DNA from: Frondihabitans sucicola
Lineage (GTDB): Bacteria; Actinomycetota; Actinomycetes; Actinomycetales; Microbacteriaceae
Length of the DNA stretch: 64,000 bases
NCBI RefSeq assembly: GCF_030296615.1
Contig: NZ_AP027732.1
Span: 3,725,042 to 3,789,041, forward strand
Reading direction: 5' to 3'
Shown here: positions 54,981 through 64,000 of the stretch, in pieces
Layout: every line of letters starts with the position of its first letter
Position numbering within the stretch: the stretch's first letter is position 1
Notes under the pieces: model-generated
What the model saw: only the letters and a program-made list of their open reading frames with translations
Databases searched by the model: none
What the model was told of the DNA's origin: nothing
Position numbers and translations under genes: made by a program

Positions 54981-56348
54981 ATGAGTTCCACGCAGTACGT
55001 CTCCGCTCTCGATCTGTTCTCGGTGGGGATCGGGCCGTCGTCGTCGCACACGGTCGGTCCGATGCGGGCCGCGAGATCCTTCGCCCGAGAAGCCGTGGCA
55101 TCCTGCGCACCGTCGGCGATCGACCGGATTCGCGTGACCCTCTACGGGTCGCTCGCCGCGACCGGACTCGGACACGGGACGCCCGACGCGGTGCTGGCAG
55201 GGCTGCAAGGCCTCGAGCCGGAGACCTGCGACCCGGCGATCGTCCGCGGTCTCGTCGGGCGGATCGAAGCCGCCGGATCGCTGCCGCTCGCCGGCGAGCT
55301 CGACGTCGCGTACACCCGAGGCGACCTCGTGCTGGCTCCCCTCACACGGCTGCCCCAGCACCCCAATGCCCTGAGCTTCGAGCTGTTCGACGCGGCGGGA
55401 GCAAGCCTGGTCAGGCAGGTCTTCTTCTCGGTGGGCGGCGGTTTCGTCGTCCGGGAGGGCGAACCGGATCGCGCCCTGCCCGAGCAGGAGGCTCCGCTAG
55501 GCTTCGACACGGCGGCAGACCTCCTCGCCGTGTGCGACCGCGACGGCCTGTCCATCGCCGACATCGCCTGGACCAACGAGTGCGCGCTCGCCGGCGTCGA
55601 CGCCGTCGAACGCGGGCTCGAGCAACGGTGGTCGGCCATGGAGTCGTGCATCGAGAACGGCCTTGCCGGCGAGGGTGTGCTCCCGGGCTGGATGAAGGTG
55701 CCCCGCCGCGCCGCCGACGTCGCCGCCAAGCTGCGGGCTCAGCCCGAGGCTCCCGACACGGCGGCGCAGTGGTTGCAGGCCTTCGCGCTCGCCGTCAACG
55801 AGGAGAACGCCGGCGGCGGCCGCGTGGTGACTGCGCCGACGAACGGCGCCGCGGGCATCATCCCCGCCGTGGGCCTGTACGCCCTGCGTTTCCTCGGGGT
55901 CTCGCGCGCGGCGATCCTGCGCGACTACCTGCTCACGGCAGCCGCTGTCGGGTCGCTCTACAAGCGCAACGCCTCGATCTCGGGAGCCGAAGCGGGATGC
56001 CAGGGCGAGGTCGGCACCGCGGCGTCCATGGCCGCCGCCGGACTCACCGCCGTGCTGGGTGGCACTCCGCACCAGATCGAGAACGCGGCCGAGATCGCGA
56101 TGGAACACCACCTCGGCCTGACCTGCGACCCGGTCGGCGGATTCGTCCAGGTGCCGTGCATCGAACGGAATGCCATCGCCGCCGGTACGGCCGTCTCGGC
56201 GACCCGGCTCGCTCTGCTCGGCGACGGCGCGCACTTCGTCAGCCTCGACACGGTCATCGAGACCATGCGTCAGACGGGTCGAGACATGTCGTCGAACTAC
56301 AAGGAGACCTCGGCTGCGGGCTTGGCCGTCAACGTCATCGAGTGCTGA
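54981..56348 (+). CDS. sdaA: L-serine ammonia-lyase, iron-sulfur type
   Basis: The 455-residue enzyme deaminates L-serine to pyruvate with a 4Fe-4S cluster. The N-terminal beta domain starts [20 protein letters not shown]. The alpha domain has [61 protein letters not shown] and [19 protein letters not shown], with the cluster cysteines in GAEAGC, LTCDP and VPCIE. TAGCCT ends seven bases before the ATG, suggesting a leaderless mRNA. The single-chain form is usual in actinobacteria. Confidence 0.96.
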   Translation: MSSTQYVSALDLFSVGIGPSSSHTVGPMRAARSFAREAVASCAPSAIDRIRVTLYGSLAATGLGHGTPDAVLAGLQGLEPETCDPAIVRGLVGRIEAAGSLPLAGELDVAYTRGDLVLAPLTRLPQHPNALSFELFDAAGASLVRQVFFSVGGGFVVREGEPDRALPEQEAPLGFDTAADLLAVCDRDGLSIADIAWTNECALAGVDAVERGLEQRWSAMESCIENGLAGEGVLPGWMKVPRRAADVAAKLRAQPEAPDTAAQWLQAFALAVNEENAGGGRVVTAPTNGAAGIIPAVGLYALRFLGVSRAAILRDYLLTAAAVGSLYKRNASISGAEAGCQGEVGTAASMAAAGLTAVLGGTPHQIENAAEIAMEHHLGLTCDPVGGFVQVPCIERNAIAAGTAVSATRLALLGDGAHFVSLDTVIETMRQTGRDMSSNYKETSAAGLAVNVIEC

Positions 56349-56389
56349 CTCCTGCCGCGAGCGCCGCCGCCGAACGGTGACGGCAGCCC

Positions 56390-56896
56390 TCAGCTGAGCG
56401 GTGCGGCTGGATCGGGCTCCGAGGCGGTGCGGGCCTGCTCCCCCATCGCGACTCCCATGTCGCCGAGGAACCGCGTGACCACGTCGAGCTCGTCGGCCGT
56501 GTAGCCGGCCATGACGTCGTCGGTCAGTCGGCCGAGCGGGGCGAAGAAGCCGCGCGCGACGCGCTGGGCGTGCTCGCTGTAGTGGACGCGGACGATCCGG
56601 CGGTCGTGCTCGTCGCGTCGACGTTCGACGTGACCGGCCCTGACCAGGCGGTCGATCACGCCGGTCACCGCGCCCGAGGTGAGCCCGAGGGCGTCGGCGA
56701 TGCGGCCCGGGGTCGCCGGGGTCCCCGCGGCTTCCTCGTGCATGACGAACAGGAGCGCGTCGAGGTCGGTGTGGGCGAGATTCTGCGTCTGCGAGAACGC
56801 CTGGGCGACGTGGCGGGACTCCGTCGTGAGGACCTGGAGGCGCGTGACGATCTCGGCGCGCAGGCGGCGCCGGGCGTCTTCGGGTGTGGTGGGCAT
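56390..56896 (-). CDS. MarR family transcriptional regulator of the MMPL transporter
   Basis: The 168-residue regulator has the MarR winged helix GRIADALGLTSGAVTGVIDRLVRAGHVER near residues 65-93 and the wing RRDEHDRRIVRVHY. A long N-terminal helix includes LRAEIVTRLQVL. The ATG at 56896 is divergent from the MMPL transporter gene, and a perfect palindrome lies between them. A MarR-MMPL pair commonly controls export of toxic lipophilic compounds. The gene converges with sdaA. Confidence 0.91.
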   Translation of the reverse strand: MPTTPEDARRRLRAEIVTRLQVLTTESRHVAQAFSQTQNLAHTDLDALLFVMHEEAAGTPATPGRIADALGLTSGAVTGVIDRLVRAGHVERRRDEHDRRIVRVHYSEHAQRVARGFFAPLGRLTDDVMAGYTADELDVVTRFLGDMGVAMGEQARTASEPDPAAPLS

Positions 56897-56936
56897 CGGT
56901 TCTCCTCGTTGCAGAATCTACCGGAACCGGGTACAA

Positions 56937-56953
56937 CTCTTAGTGACTAAGAG
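56937..56953. promoter_or_regulatory. CTCTTAG-TGA-CTAAGAG operator palindrome
   Basis: A perfect 7-bp inverted repeat sits between the divergent MarR and MMPL genes. A second half-site CTAAGG follows at about 56963-56968. It is the probable MarR binding site, well placed over the transporter promoter. Confidence 0.8.
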
Positions 56954-57047
56954 ATCTATTCACTAAGGAATCATCATCCGCGCCCTCTCCGCCGCCTTCC
57001 GTTCCCGTCGCACCTCGTGGCTCGTCCTCGGGCTCACCGCCGTCGCG

Positions 57048-59111
57048 GTGGCGCTGCTCTTCGCGTTCCTGCCCGCAGGCAAGAGCGACTCGTATCCGGC
57101 CTCGGGTCTGCCGGCGTCCGCCGAATCGGCCAAGGTGACGGAGCTGCTCAAGCAGTTCCCGTCGGCCGACACCACCGTCGGCATCGTGGTCTTCGATCGG
57201 GGAGATCGGGCACTGACCAGCGCCGACCGCTCGGCTGTCGCCGATCGCGCCACAGCCCTAGCGGCCGAGTCGACGGCGCCGCAGGTGGTGCGTCCCCAGT
57301 TCAGCGACGACGGCACCGCCGCGATCCTCGCCGTTCCGCTGTCGAGCAAGGCCGTCGCCGACGACGTCGCGAAAACGGCCACGACCCTCCGCAGCACGGC
57401 GTCCACCGACCTCCCGGCGGGCCTCACCGCTCAGCTCACGGGGCCGGTCGGGTTCCAGGACGACGTCTCCAACTCGTTCGCCGGCGCCGACTTCCGGCTC
57501 CTGCTGGTCACCGTGATCGTGGTCGCCGCGCTCCTCATCATCACCTACCGCAGCCCCGTGCTCTGGATCGTCCCGCTCGCCGTGGTCGGCGCCGCCGACG
57601 GCCTCGCCGGGAAGGTCGTCAAAGCCCTCGCCGAGCCTCTCGGGCTCACCATCGACGCCTCCATCTCCGGCATCCTCTCCGTGCTCGTCTTCGGCGCGGG
57701 CACCAACTACGCCCTCCTGCTCGTCGCCCGCTACCGCGAGGAACTCACGCGCACCGACGACCGCTTCCGGGCCATGCGCACGGCCTACACGAGCGCCGGA
57801 CCGGCGATTGCCGCGAGCGGCGGCACGGTCGCTCTCAGCCTGATCACCCTGCTCTTCGCGTCGCTCTCGAACAACCGAGCCCTCGGATTCGCGTGCGCCG
57901 TCGGCGTCGTGGTCGCGATCCTGTTCGCCCTGATCGCCCTTCCCGCCGCGTTGGCGGTCTGCGGTCGCGGGCTGTTCTGGCCTTTCGTCCCGAGGCCGGC
58001 CGGCGCCGCCTCCGATCCTGCCGGAGCGGGGAGCCTCACCGAGGCGGAGGCCCACGGATTCTGGGCGGGGCTGGGTCGCCGCGTCGCCGCGCGCCCCGTC
58101 GTCGTGACGGTCGCCGCCGTCGCCGGGCTGGCCGTCCTGACCCTCGGCCTGTCGGGCTACGCCGTCGGCCTGTCTCAGACGGCACAGCTGCTCGGAAACC
58201 CCGCCAGCGTCTCGGCGCAGAAGGTGATCGACCGGTCGTTCTCGGCCGGGCTGACCAGCCAGACCACGGTGCTGGCCACGACCGCCGTCGCGGACCGCGC
58301 GACGGCCGTGGCCAGGTCGACGACGGGTGTCTCGTCGGCGACCGCCGGAGAGGCGCACGACGGGCTGACGAACATCGCGGTCTCGCTGAAGGCCGAGCCC
58401 GAGAGCGATGCCGCCTTCGCGACCATAGACCGCCTTCGCAGCGCGTACGCCGACGCCGGCGGACCCCTGGCGAAGACGCTGGTCGGCGGCACCGACGCGA
58501 CCGCCCTCGACACGCAGAACGCGTCCGCGCACGATCAGGATCTCGTGATCCCGATCATCCTGGCCATCGTGTTCGCCGTGCTCGCGCTCCTGCTGAGATC
58601 GCTGGTCGCTCCCGTCCTGCTCATCGCGAGCGTGCTCGCCACGTTCTTCGCGGCGCTCGGAGTCTCGACGTTCGCGTTCACCCACCTCCTGGGCTTCCCG
58701 GCGCTCGACACGAGCGTGACACTGTTCGCCTTCCTGTTCCTCGTGGCCCTGGGGGTCGACTACAACATCTTCTTGACCACCAGGGCCCGCGAAGAGACCG
58801 GAGGGCACGGAACCCGGCAGGGCATGATCCGGGCCCTCGCCTCGACCGGAGCCGTCATCACCAGCGCGGGGATCCTGCTCGCCTCCGTGTTCGCCGTGCT
58901 CGGCGTGCTGCCCGTCGTCGCTCTGACGCAGGTCGGCGTGATCGTCTGCATCGGCGTCCTGCTCGACACCCTCGTGGTGCGGACCGTGCTCGTACCCGCG
59001 CTGGTGTTCCTCACCGGCGACGCGTTCTGGTGGCCGTCCAAGCCGCACCGCTCACGCCACGCGGCGTCGGATCACGCCGCGACCGAGAATGCGAGCCCTC
59101 TGCCGAGGTAG
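57048..59111 (+). CDS. MMPL family transporter (start codon unclear)
   Basis: The protein of 687 residues or more is an RND-type MMPL exporter with two blocks of membrane segments. Block 1 has LLIITYRSPVLWIVPLAVVG, SVLVFGAGTNYALLLVARYR and a large outer loop before it; block 2 has LFLVALGVDYNIFLTTRARE with the proton-relay Asp-Tyr pair. The first canonical start in frame is this GTG, but it cuts off part of segment 1. The open frame continues upstream as RALSAAFRSRRTSWLVLGLT, and the expected start position after AAGGA (about 56970-56976) reads ATC instead of ATG. The end overlaps the convergent AlkZ-like gene by 40 bases. Confidence 0.85.
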   Translation: MALLFAFLPAGKSDSYPASGLPASAESAKVTELLKQFPSADTTVGIVVFDRGDRALTSADRSAVADRATALAAESTAPQVVRPQFSDDGTAAILAVPLSSKAVADDVAKTATTLRSTASTDLPAGLTAQLTGPVGFQDDVSNSFAGADFRLLLVTVIVVAALLIITYRSPVLWIVPLAVVGAADGLAGKVVKALAEPLGLTIDASISGILSVLVFGAGTNYALLLVARYREELTRTDDRFRAMRTAYTSAGPAIAASGGTVALSLITLLFASLSNNRALGFACAVGVVVAILFALIALPAALAVCGRGLFWPFVPRPAGAASDPAGAGSLTEAEAHGFWAGLGRRVAARPVVVTVAAVAGLAVLTLGLSGYAVGLSQTAQLLGNPASVSAQKVIDRSFSAGLTSQTTVLATTAVADRATAVARSTTGVSSATAGEAHDGLTNIAVSLKAEPESDAAFATIDRLRSAYADAGGPLAKTLVGGTDATALDTQNASAHDQDLVIPIILAIVFAVLALLLRSLVAPVLLIASVLATFFAALGVSTFAFTHLLGFPALDTSVTLFAFLFLVALGVDYNIFLTTRAREETGGHGTRQGMIRALASTGAVITSAGILLASVFAVLGVLPVVALTQVGVIVCIGVLLDTLVVRTVLVPALVFLTGDAFWWPSKPHRSRHAASDHAATENASPLPR

Positions 59112-60159
59112 CGCGCGTACTCGGCGGCGCGCCGCTCGGTCGACGCGAGCGTCGAGCGGGCGAGGGGCGCGAACGGCTCGACCGAGACCTCGACCGTCGG
59201 CCGGTCGCGCGAACCGCCGAGGGCGCGGCGCCAGACGCCGACGACCCGGCCGTCGACGGTGAGCGTCGGGCTGAACAACCCGTTCGAGTAGGGGACGACG
59301 CGCGCGACGTTCTCGGTGGCGAGCGACGCGGTGCGGTCGCGGTAGCCCAGCAGAAGCTCGTCGAACGGGGGCAGCAGGCGGACGTCGGTGCGACGGGCCG
59401 ACACCGGCGCAGGATCATCCGCGCTCACCAGCAGGCCGCCGGGCACCTCCACGAGCGCGTCGCCCGCGAGGGCCACCGCCCGCCGTGCGTCGGACACCGT
59501 GAGCCCGCTCCACCAGGCGAGGTCGTGAGCCGTTGCCGGACCGTGCCCCGCGACGTACCGCTCGGCCAGCCGCTCCAGCGCGTCGTCCCGCTCGAGGCTC
59601 TCGGCTTCGGGCACCCACTCGTCGAGGAGGGCGAACGTCTGCTCGGTGCCGCGCGGCGGACCGAAGACGATCGTGCCCTCGCCCGCGATCCGGCGGATGA
59701 GGTGCGAGCCGCGACCGCCACCGGTCTCGACGCCCCTCGCCTCGAACGCGGCGAGGAGCGCCGCACGAGAGAGGGCCGCCCCGTCTCCCAGGACGTCGCG
59801 GGCCGCGGCGGCCGCACGGTCGAAGTCGCGCTCGACGAGGCCGGCCGCCCGCCAGACACCCGCGCTGGCCGCGAACGACCGAGGTGCGAGCAACTCGGTG
59901 AGCCAGCGCGAGTCGGCTCGCGCCATCATCATCAGGGTGCCGCGCATGGGCCAGCTGCGCACCACGGCACCGCTGGTCAGCGCGGCGTCGACGTCGGCCT
60001 CCTCCCCGTCGACCGGAGGGCAAGTGCCCACTTGGCCCCGTGGAAGTCTTGCGCCTGCGTCGCGAGCTGCGCCGCCGCGGCGGCCTCGATCGTCGAATGT
60101 CTCTCGCCGGTGACCGCCTGCGACGCCAGGCGGCGCAGCACGAGCTCTGCGTCGTCCAT
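59072..60159 (-). CDS. Winged-helix DNA-binding protein, AlkZ-like glycosylase family, split by a one-base deletion
   Basis: This HTH_42-family protein resembles AlkZ-type DNA glycosylases that excise interstrand crosslinks. The first frame, from the ATG at 60159, reads MDDAELVLRRLASQ and AQDFHGAKWALALRSTG. The second contains VVRSWPMRGTLMMMARADSR, where the QxQ/QxD-type active-site region would lie, GPATAHDLAWWSGLTVSDAR, LLPPFDELLLGYRDR and FSPTLTVDGRVVGVWRR. Adding one base to the run at 60004-60007 joins STGEEADVDAALTSG and gives 362 residues. Glycosylase activity is a guess from the family. Confidence 0.82.
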
Positions 60160-60292
60160 GCCCTCACTGTCCCATGAACCACCGACGCGCCGCGAAGCTG
60201 CCAATCCGCCTGCGCGACCCCATGGCGGCCGAGGACCCGCGTAACCTCGGGGCCCACGGAACCGAGTGGTTCCGAAAACGGAAGGCACCACC

Positions 60293-60430
60293 ATGGCCGA
60301 GAAATCCGCACGCAAGGACAACGCCAAGCCGGCGGCTCGCACGCTCAAGGAGAAGAGGGCCGACAAGAAGGCGAAGGGCTCTACCTCCAGCTACTCTGAG
60401 GACATCGTCGCAAAGGTCAAGAAGCGCTGA
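60293..60430 (+). CDS. Small basic protein, 45 residues
   Basis: The peptide reads MAEKSARKDNAKPAARTLKE, then KRADKKAKGSTSSYSEDIVA and KVKKR. It is rich in Lys, Ala and Arg, highly soluble, and has no membrane segment or cysteine. Similar short Lys-rich proteins are common in Microbacteriaceae without a known role. GGAAGG seven bases before the ATG supports translation. It lies 133 bases from the divergent AlkZ-like gene and 103 before the surface protein gene. Confidence 0.7.
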   Translation: MAEKSARKDNAKPAARTLKEKRADKKAKGSTSSYSEDIVAKVKKR

Positions 60431-60533
60431 CCTTCGGGTTCCGCTCCGAACCCAGACCTCCTCGACGCGTGACAGATGTGACTGATGTGACTTATCCTCG
60501 GTCCACACAGTCGTTCGCAGGGGAGGTCTCGTC

Positions 60534-61976
60534 ATGTCCGCAGCCATGAGCCGTGCCTGGAGGTCGCGACGCCGAGTCGTCGCCGCCGCCGCCGGGATCC
60601 TCGCCGCCGGCCTCGCGCTCGCGCTGACCGGGCCCTCCGTCGGTCCCGCCTCGGCCGCCGAGGCGAACACCTGGGGTACTTTTTCCGTCGACGGGGCCGC
60701 CCGTGCCTACACCGGCACGATGACGCTCCCCGGCGGCTTCCCCGCGACGAGCTTCACCAGCACGTCACGACAGGCCACCGTCGTGAGCGGAGCCTCCACC
60801 TGGCAGTCCGCCGGCACCCCGGTCGGAGCGGTCTACGGGTCGAGCAAGGGGCGCCCGTACCTCAACCAGCGGCCCAACGCCGACAACCCGACCTCGCCCG
60901 CGATCACGACCTACACCTTCGCGACCCCGACCCCCGCGAGCGGCTGGTCGTTCGTGCTCGGCGACATCGACGCCGACCAGGCCACCGTCTCGGCCACCGC
61001 CGCCGACGGATCGGCCGTGCCCGTCTCGGATCTCGGCTTCCAAGGCGTCTACAACTACTGCCACCAGGCGGGCGGCCCGTCCTGCGACGCCGCGAACCTG
61101 AACGACCTCCCGACCTGGTTCCCCGCCACGGGAGTGCTCCGGGGCAACACCGCCGGCGACGACACCGAGGGCGCCTCGGGCTGGTTCAGCCCGAACGTCT
61201 CGCTCAAGACGCTGACGATCAGCTACCAGGAGCGCAAGGGACTTCCCGTCTACCAGACCTGGTTCGCCACCAAGACGTTCTCCCCGTCGGGGACGGTCAC
61301 CGTCGACGGCACCCCGACGGGCGGCATCCAGCTGACCGTCCGCGACGCCTCCGGCGCGGTCGTCGGCAGTCCGACCACTGCCGACGACGGCACCTGGAGC
61401 CTGCCGGGGCTCGTCTCGACCAGCGGCTACACGGTGTCCGCCGAGACGCCCCCGGGCGCGACCGCACTCGACCCGCTGGCCTTCGACACGCTCGACGCCG
61501 ACACGCCGGGACTCGACTTCGCATTCACGGCTCCCACGGTGGCAGTGACCGGCACGATCGAGACCGACACCGGAGAACCGGCCAGCAATGAGACCGTGGT
61601 GTTCACGCCGGACGCCGGCGACCTGCCCGCGACGACGGTCACCACCGACGACGCCGGCGCGTTCACCGCCGACCTGTTTCCGTCCCAGCGCTACACGGCC
61701 GTGATCGGCGACGCCACGGACCAGCCCATCAGGTTCACGGCACCTGCCGCCAGCGGATCGCTCGACGCTCCCCTGGTGCAGACCCCTCCCCCGGTGACCT
61801 CGACGCCCACGCCGACTCCGACGACCACTCCGAGCGTGACGACGGCCGCCGACCCCTCGGTGCCCGAGCTGGCCATGACGGGGTCCTCGCCCGCGGGGCC
61901 GATCGGTCTGGGAGTCCTGCTCGCCCTCGGCGGTGCCGGCCTCGTCGTGAGAGCACGCCTGCGCGCCCGCCGCTGA
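60534..61976 (+). CDS. Secreted surface protein with LAxTG-type sorting signal
   Basis: The 480-residue protein has a signal peptide (residues 1-42, with Arg-rich start, a hydrophobic stretch and cleavage near GPASAAEA) and an extracellular domain of unknown type up to about residue 255. One or two Ig-like carboxypeptidase-regulatory repeats follow (TGGIQLTVRDASGAV... and GTIETDTGEPASNETV...), then a Pro/Thr linker (about 420-440). LAMTG near residue 446, a hydrophobic segment and RARLRARR complete a cell-wall anchor. LAxTG is the motif used by class E sortases of high-GC Gram-positives. GGGGAGG lies seven bases before the ATG. Confidence 0.85.
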   Translation: MSAAMSRAWRSRRRVVAAAAGILAAGLALALTGPSVGPASAAEANTWGTFSVDGAARAYTGTMTLPGGFPATSFTSTSRQATVVSGASTWQSAGTPVGAVYGSSKGRPYLNQRPNADNPTSPAITTYTFATPTPASGWSFVLGDIDADQATVSATAADGSAVPVSDLGFQGVYNYCHQAGGPSCDAANLNDLPTWFPATGVLRGNTAGDDTEGASGWFSPNVSLKTLTISYQERKGLPVYQTWFATKTFSPSGTVTVDGTPTGGIQLTVRDASGAVVGSPTTADDGTWSLPGLVSTSGYTVSAETPPGATALDPLAFDTLDADTPGLDFAFTAPTVAVTGTIETDTGEPASNETVVFTPDAGDLPATTVTTDDAGAFTADLFPSQRYTAVIGDATDQPIRFTAPAASGSLDAPLVQTPPPVTSTPTPTPTTTPSVTTAADPSVPELAMTGSSPAGPIGLGVLLALGGAGLVVRARLRARR

Positions 61977-62003
61977 ACCGCCTCGCGGGAGTAGGTTCGG
62001 CTC

Positions 62004-62990
<987 letters not shown>

Positions 62991-62992
62991 GC

Positions 62993-63271
62993 GTGGCAGG
63001 CACCGTCGCCAGACGCGTCGTCGTCCGAGGACTCGTGCAGGGGGTCGGGTTCCGGTACTGGACCGTGCGCGAGGCGAGTCGCCTCGGCATCGTGGGCACC
63101 GTGACGAATCGCGCCGACGGCAGCGTCGAGGCCGTCGTCGAGGGACCGGCCGAAGCCGTCGAGCGGCTGGTCGGCTGGTTTCGCGACGGCGGCGCCCCGA
63201 GCGCTCGAGTCGATGCCGTCGAGGTCGCAGACGCCGAACCAACCGGGGCGAGCTCGTTCGACATCGTCTAG
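62993..63271 (+). CDS. Acylphosphatase
   Basis: The 92-residue enzyme hydrolyses acyl phosphates. The catalytic loop is VVVRGLVQGVGFRYWTVRE with the phosphate-binding Arg near residue 23, and the conserved Asn is in VTNRADGSVEAVVEGP near residue 41. The length matches the family. The GTG at 62993 lies two bases after the aldo/keto reductase stop. A hairpin of family B lies just beyond the end. Confidence 0.93.
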   Translation: MAGTVARRVVVRGLVQGVGFRYWTVREASRLGIVGTVTNRADGSVEAVVEGPAEAVERLVGWFRDGGAPSARVDAVEVADAEPTGASSFDIV

Positions 63272-63285
63272 TCGGAGCCGCGACC

Positions 63286-63365
63286 TAGGGTGTGTCTCTC
63301 ACGTCGCCGCGGGCCGTGTGTGTCCTGGATCGCGCGATCTGCGGCGACGTGGGAGACACACCCTA
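63286..63365. repeat. Intergenic hairpin repeat, family B, copy 3
   Basis: TAGGGTGTGTCTCTCACGTC at 63286 (extending to GCCGC at 63310) pairs over 25 bases with one mismatch with the arm at 63341-63365. It lies between the convergent acylphosphatase and amidohydrolase genes; the right arm includes the amidohydrolase stop codon. Confidence 0.85.
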
Positions 63366-64000
63366 ACCGGACTGCCCGGTGAGCAACGCGCGCGGGTTCG
63401 CCGAGAAGACGGCGTGATTGAACACGCGACCCAGCTCAGGATCACGCGGCTGTCGGAAGGGCCGATCGGAGCCGTGCACGAGGGGCCGACCCCGACGATC
63501 CTGGCCATGGCGTCGATCGCGCGCTCGTCGTAGGCGCTGGTCTCGTAGAAGACGTTGGGGTCGGTCTTGGGCTGCCTGCCGCCACGCGACGAAGCCGCCG
63601 CGAGCGCGAGCGGGGCGAGCCCGGCCAGGGCGATGAAGGCGATGCGGAGCGCGGGGTGCTGCATGCGCCCGCCCTCGTTCCAGGTCGACCACGCGGCCTT
63701 GAGCTGCTCCGCCCTCGGCAGGGTGTCGGAGGTCGCGACGCCGTGATTCGGAGCTGCGACGACGTGGCGCGGGTGCACGAGGACCGGCTTGCGGGCCTCC
63801 TCGACGAGAGCCAGAACCGGTTTCAACCGTTCGAGGCCGGAGAGGGTCGCGAGGTGGGTCGCGGGAACCTGGAGCCCTACGACACGCTCGTGCGCCAGGA
63901 TCTCCTCCAGCCCGGCGAGATCGAACTCGACGACCGGCGTCGCCGCCCAGACGCGGAACGGGTCTCCGAGGGCGAGGGCCGACCGGTGCCAGATGGCGAT
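63363..64000 (-). CDS. Amidohydrolase family protein, 3' part, split by a one-base deletion
   Basis: The gene enters from the right edge of the window, so its start is missing. The visible part reads IAIWHRSALALGDPFRVWAA, then VPATHLATLSGLERLKPVLA and LVEEARKPVLVHPRHVV, followed by LRIAFIALAGLAPLALAAA, YDERAIDAMARIVGVGP, and in the other frame LVHGSDRPFRQPRDPELGRV. The pattern VLVHP...GSDRP fits a metal-dependent TIM-barrel amidohydrolase. Adding one base at 63482-63485 joins GVGPLVHGSDRPF. The substrate is unknown. Confidence 0.78.
   Translation of the reverse strand, partial: RHLAPVGPRPRRPVPRLGGDAGRRVRSRRAGGDPGARACRRAPGSRDPPRDPLRPRTVETGSGSRRGGPQAGPRAPAPRRRSSESRRRDLRHPAEGGAAQGRVVDLERGRAHAAPRAPHRLHRPGRARPARARGGFVAWRQAAQDRPQRLLRDQRLRRARDRRHGQDRRGRPLVHGSDRPFRQPRDPELGRVFNHAVFSANPRALLTGQSG

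Noticed and set aside
57017..60244. 1075-codon open frame on the plus strand
   Set aside because: It overlaps the MMPL and AlkZ-like genes in a shifted frame, is composed almost entirely of Arg, Gly, Ala and Pro, and has no recognisable motif.

Overview
This window looks like chromosomal core DNA from a high-GC Actinomycetota, most likely Microbacteriaceae. The evidence is an almost complete menaquinone pathway, a 32-residue bS22-type ribosomal protein next to a BldC-like regulator, a ResB/CcsB cytochrome c maturation operon, a nondiscriminating AspS, a LAxTG-type cell-wall sorting signal, and many genes whose start codon lies 6-8 bases after a TANNNT -10 box (leaderless mRNAs). I see no phage, insertion sequence, integrase or CRISPR array. 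The family-level placement is inference.

Layout. 1-2.3 kb: start of a truncated gene, an inositol monophosphatase, tRNA-Tyr and YajQ. 2.3-5 kb: cardiolipin synthase and a membrane acyltransferase-like protein. 5-17.7 kb: menaquinone and redox block (ferredoxin-NADP reductase, polyprenyl diphosphate synthase, menG, menF, menD, menA, menE, menB, menC) with PPK2 and two small membrane proteins inserted. 17.7-21.6 kb: alpha-galactosidase with a LacI-type operator, a small membrane protein and a LacI regulator. 21.6-26.5 kb: cytochrome c maturation operon (phosphatase-resA-ccdA-resB-ccsB). 26.5-29.7 kb: aspS, glutaredoxin-like protein, bS22, BldC-like and ArsR regulators. 29.8-35.1 kb: potassium uptake pair, proC, cation efflux, tadA, upp. 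35.1-40.3 kb: a leaderless Cys-rich mini-ORF, an OmpR-type DNA-binding protein without receiver, a candidate small RNA, MarR, photolyase and a serine hydrolase. 40.3-47.9 kb: sugar kinase, GNAT, TetR, dienelactone hydrolase, FMN-riboswitch-controlled ribE-ribB-ribH, pentapeptide protein, class IV aminotransferase, nucleoside kinase. 47.9-56.9 kb: three regulator/target modules (TetR-epoxide hydrolase with three operators, TetR-aldo/keto reductase, PadR-ABC1 kinase), then sdaA and MarR. 57-64 kb: MMPL transporter, AlkZ-like protein, a LAxTG surface protein, aldo/keto reductase, acylphosphatase and a truncated amidohydrolase.

The most important caveat is sequence quality. Fifteen otherwise conserved genes are broken, at 17 sites in total, and every break is repaired by adding one C or G, nearly always to a short C/G run. 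I read these as systematic one-base deletions in the data, not gene decay, and annotate each gene across its full span. The other distinctive features are recurrent intergenic hairpin families, compact leaderless and bidirectional promoters, and clear palindromic operators.
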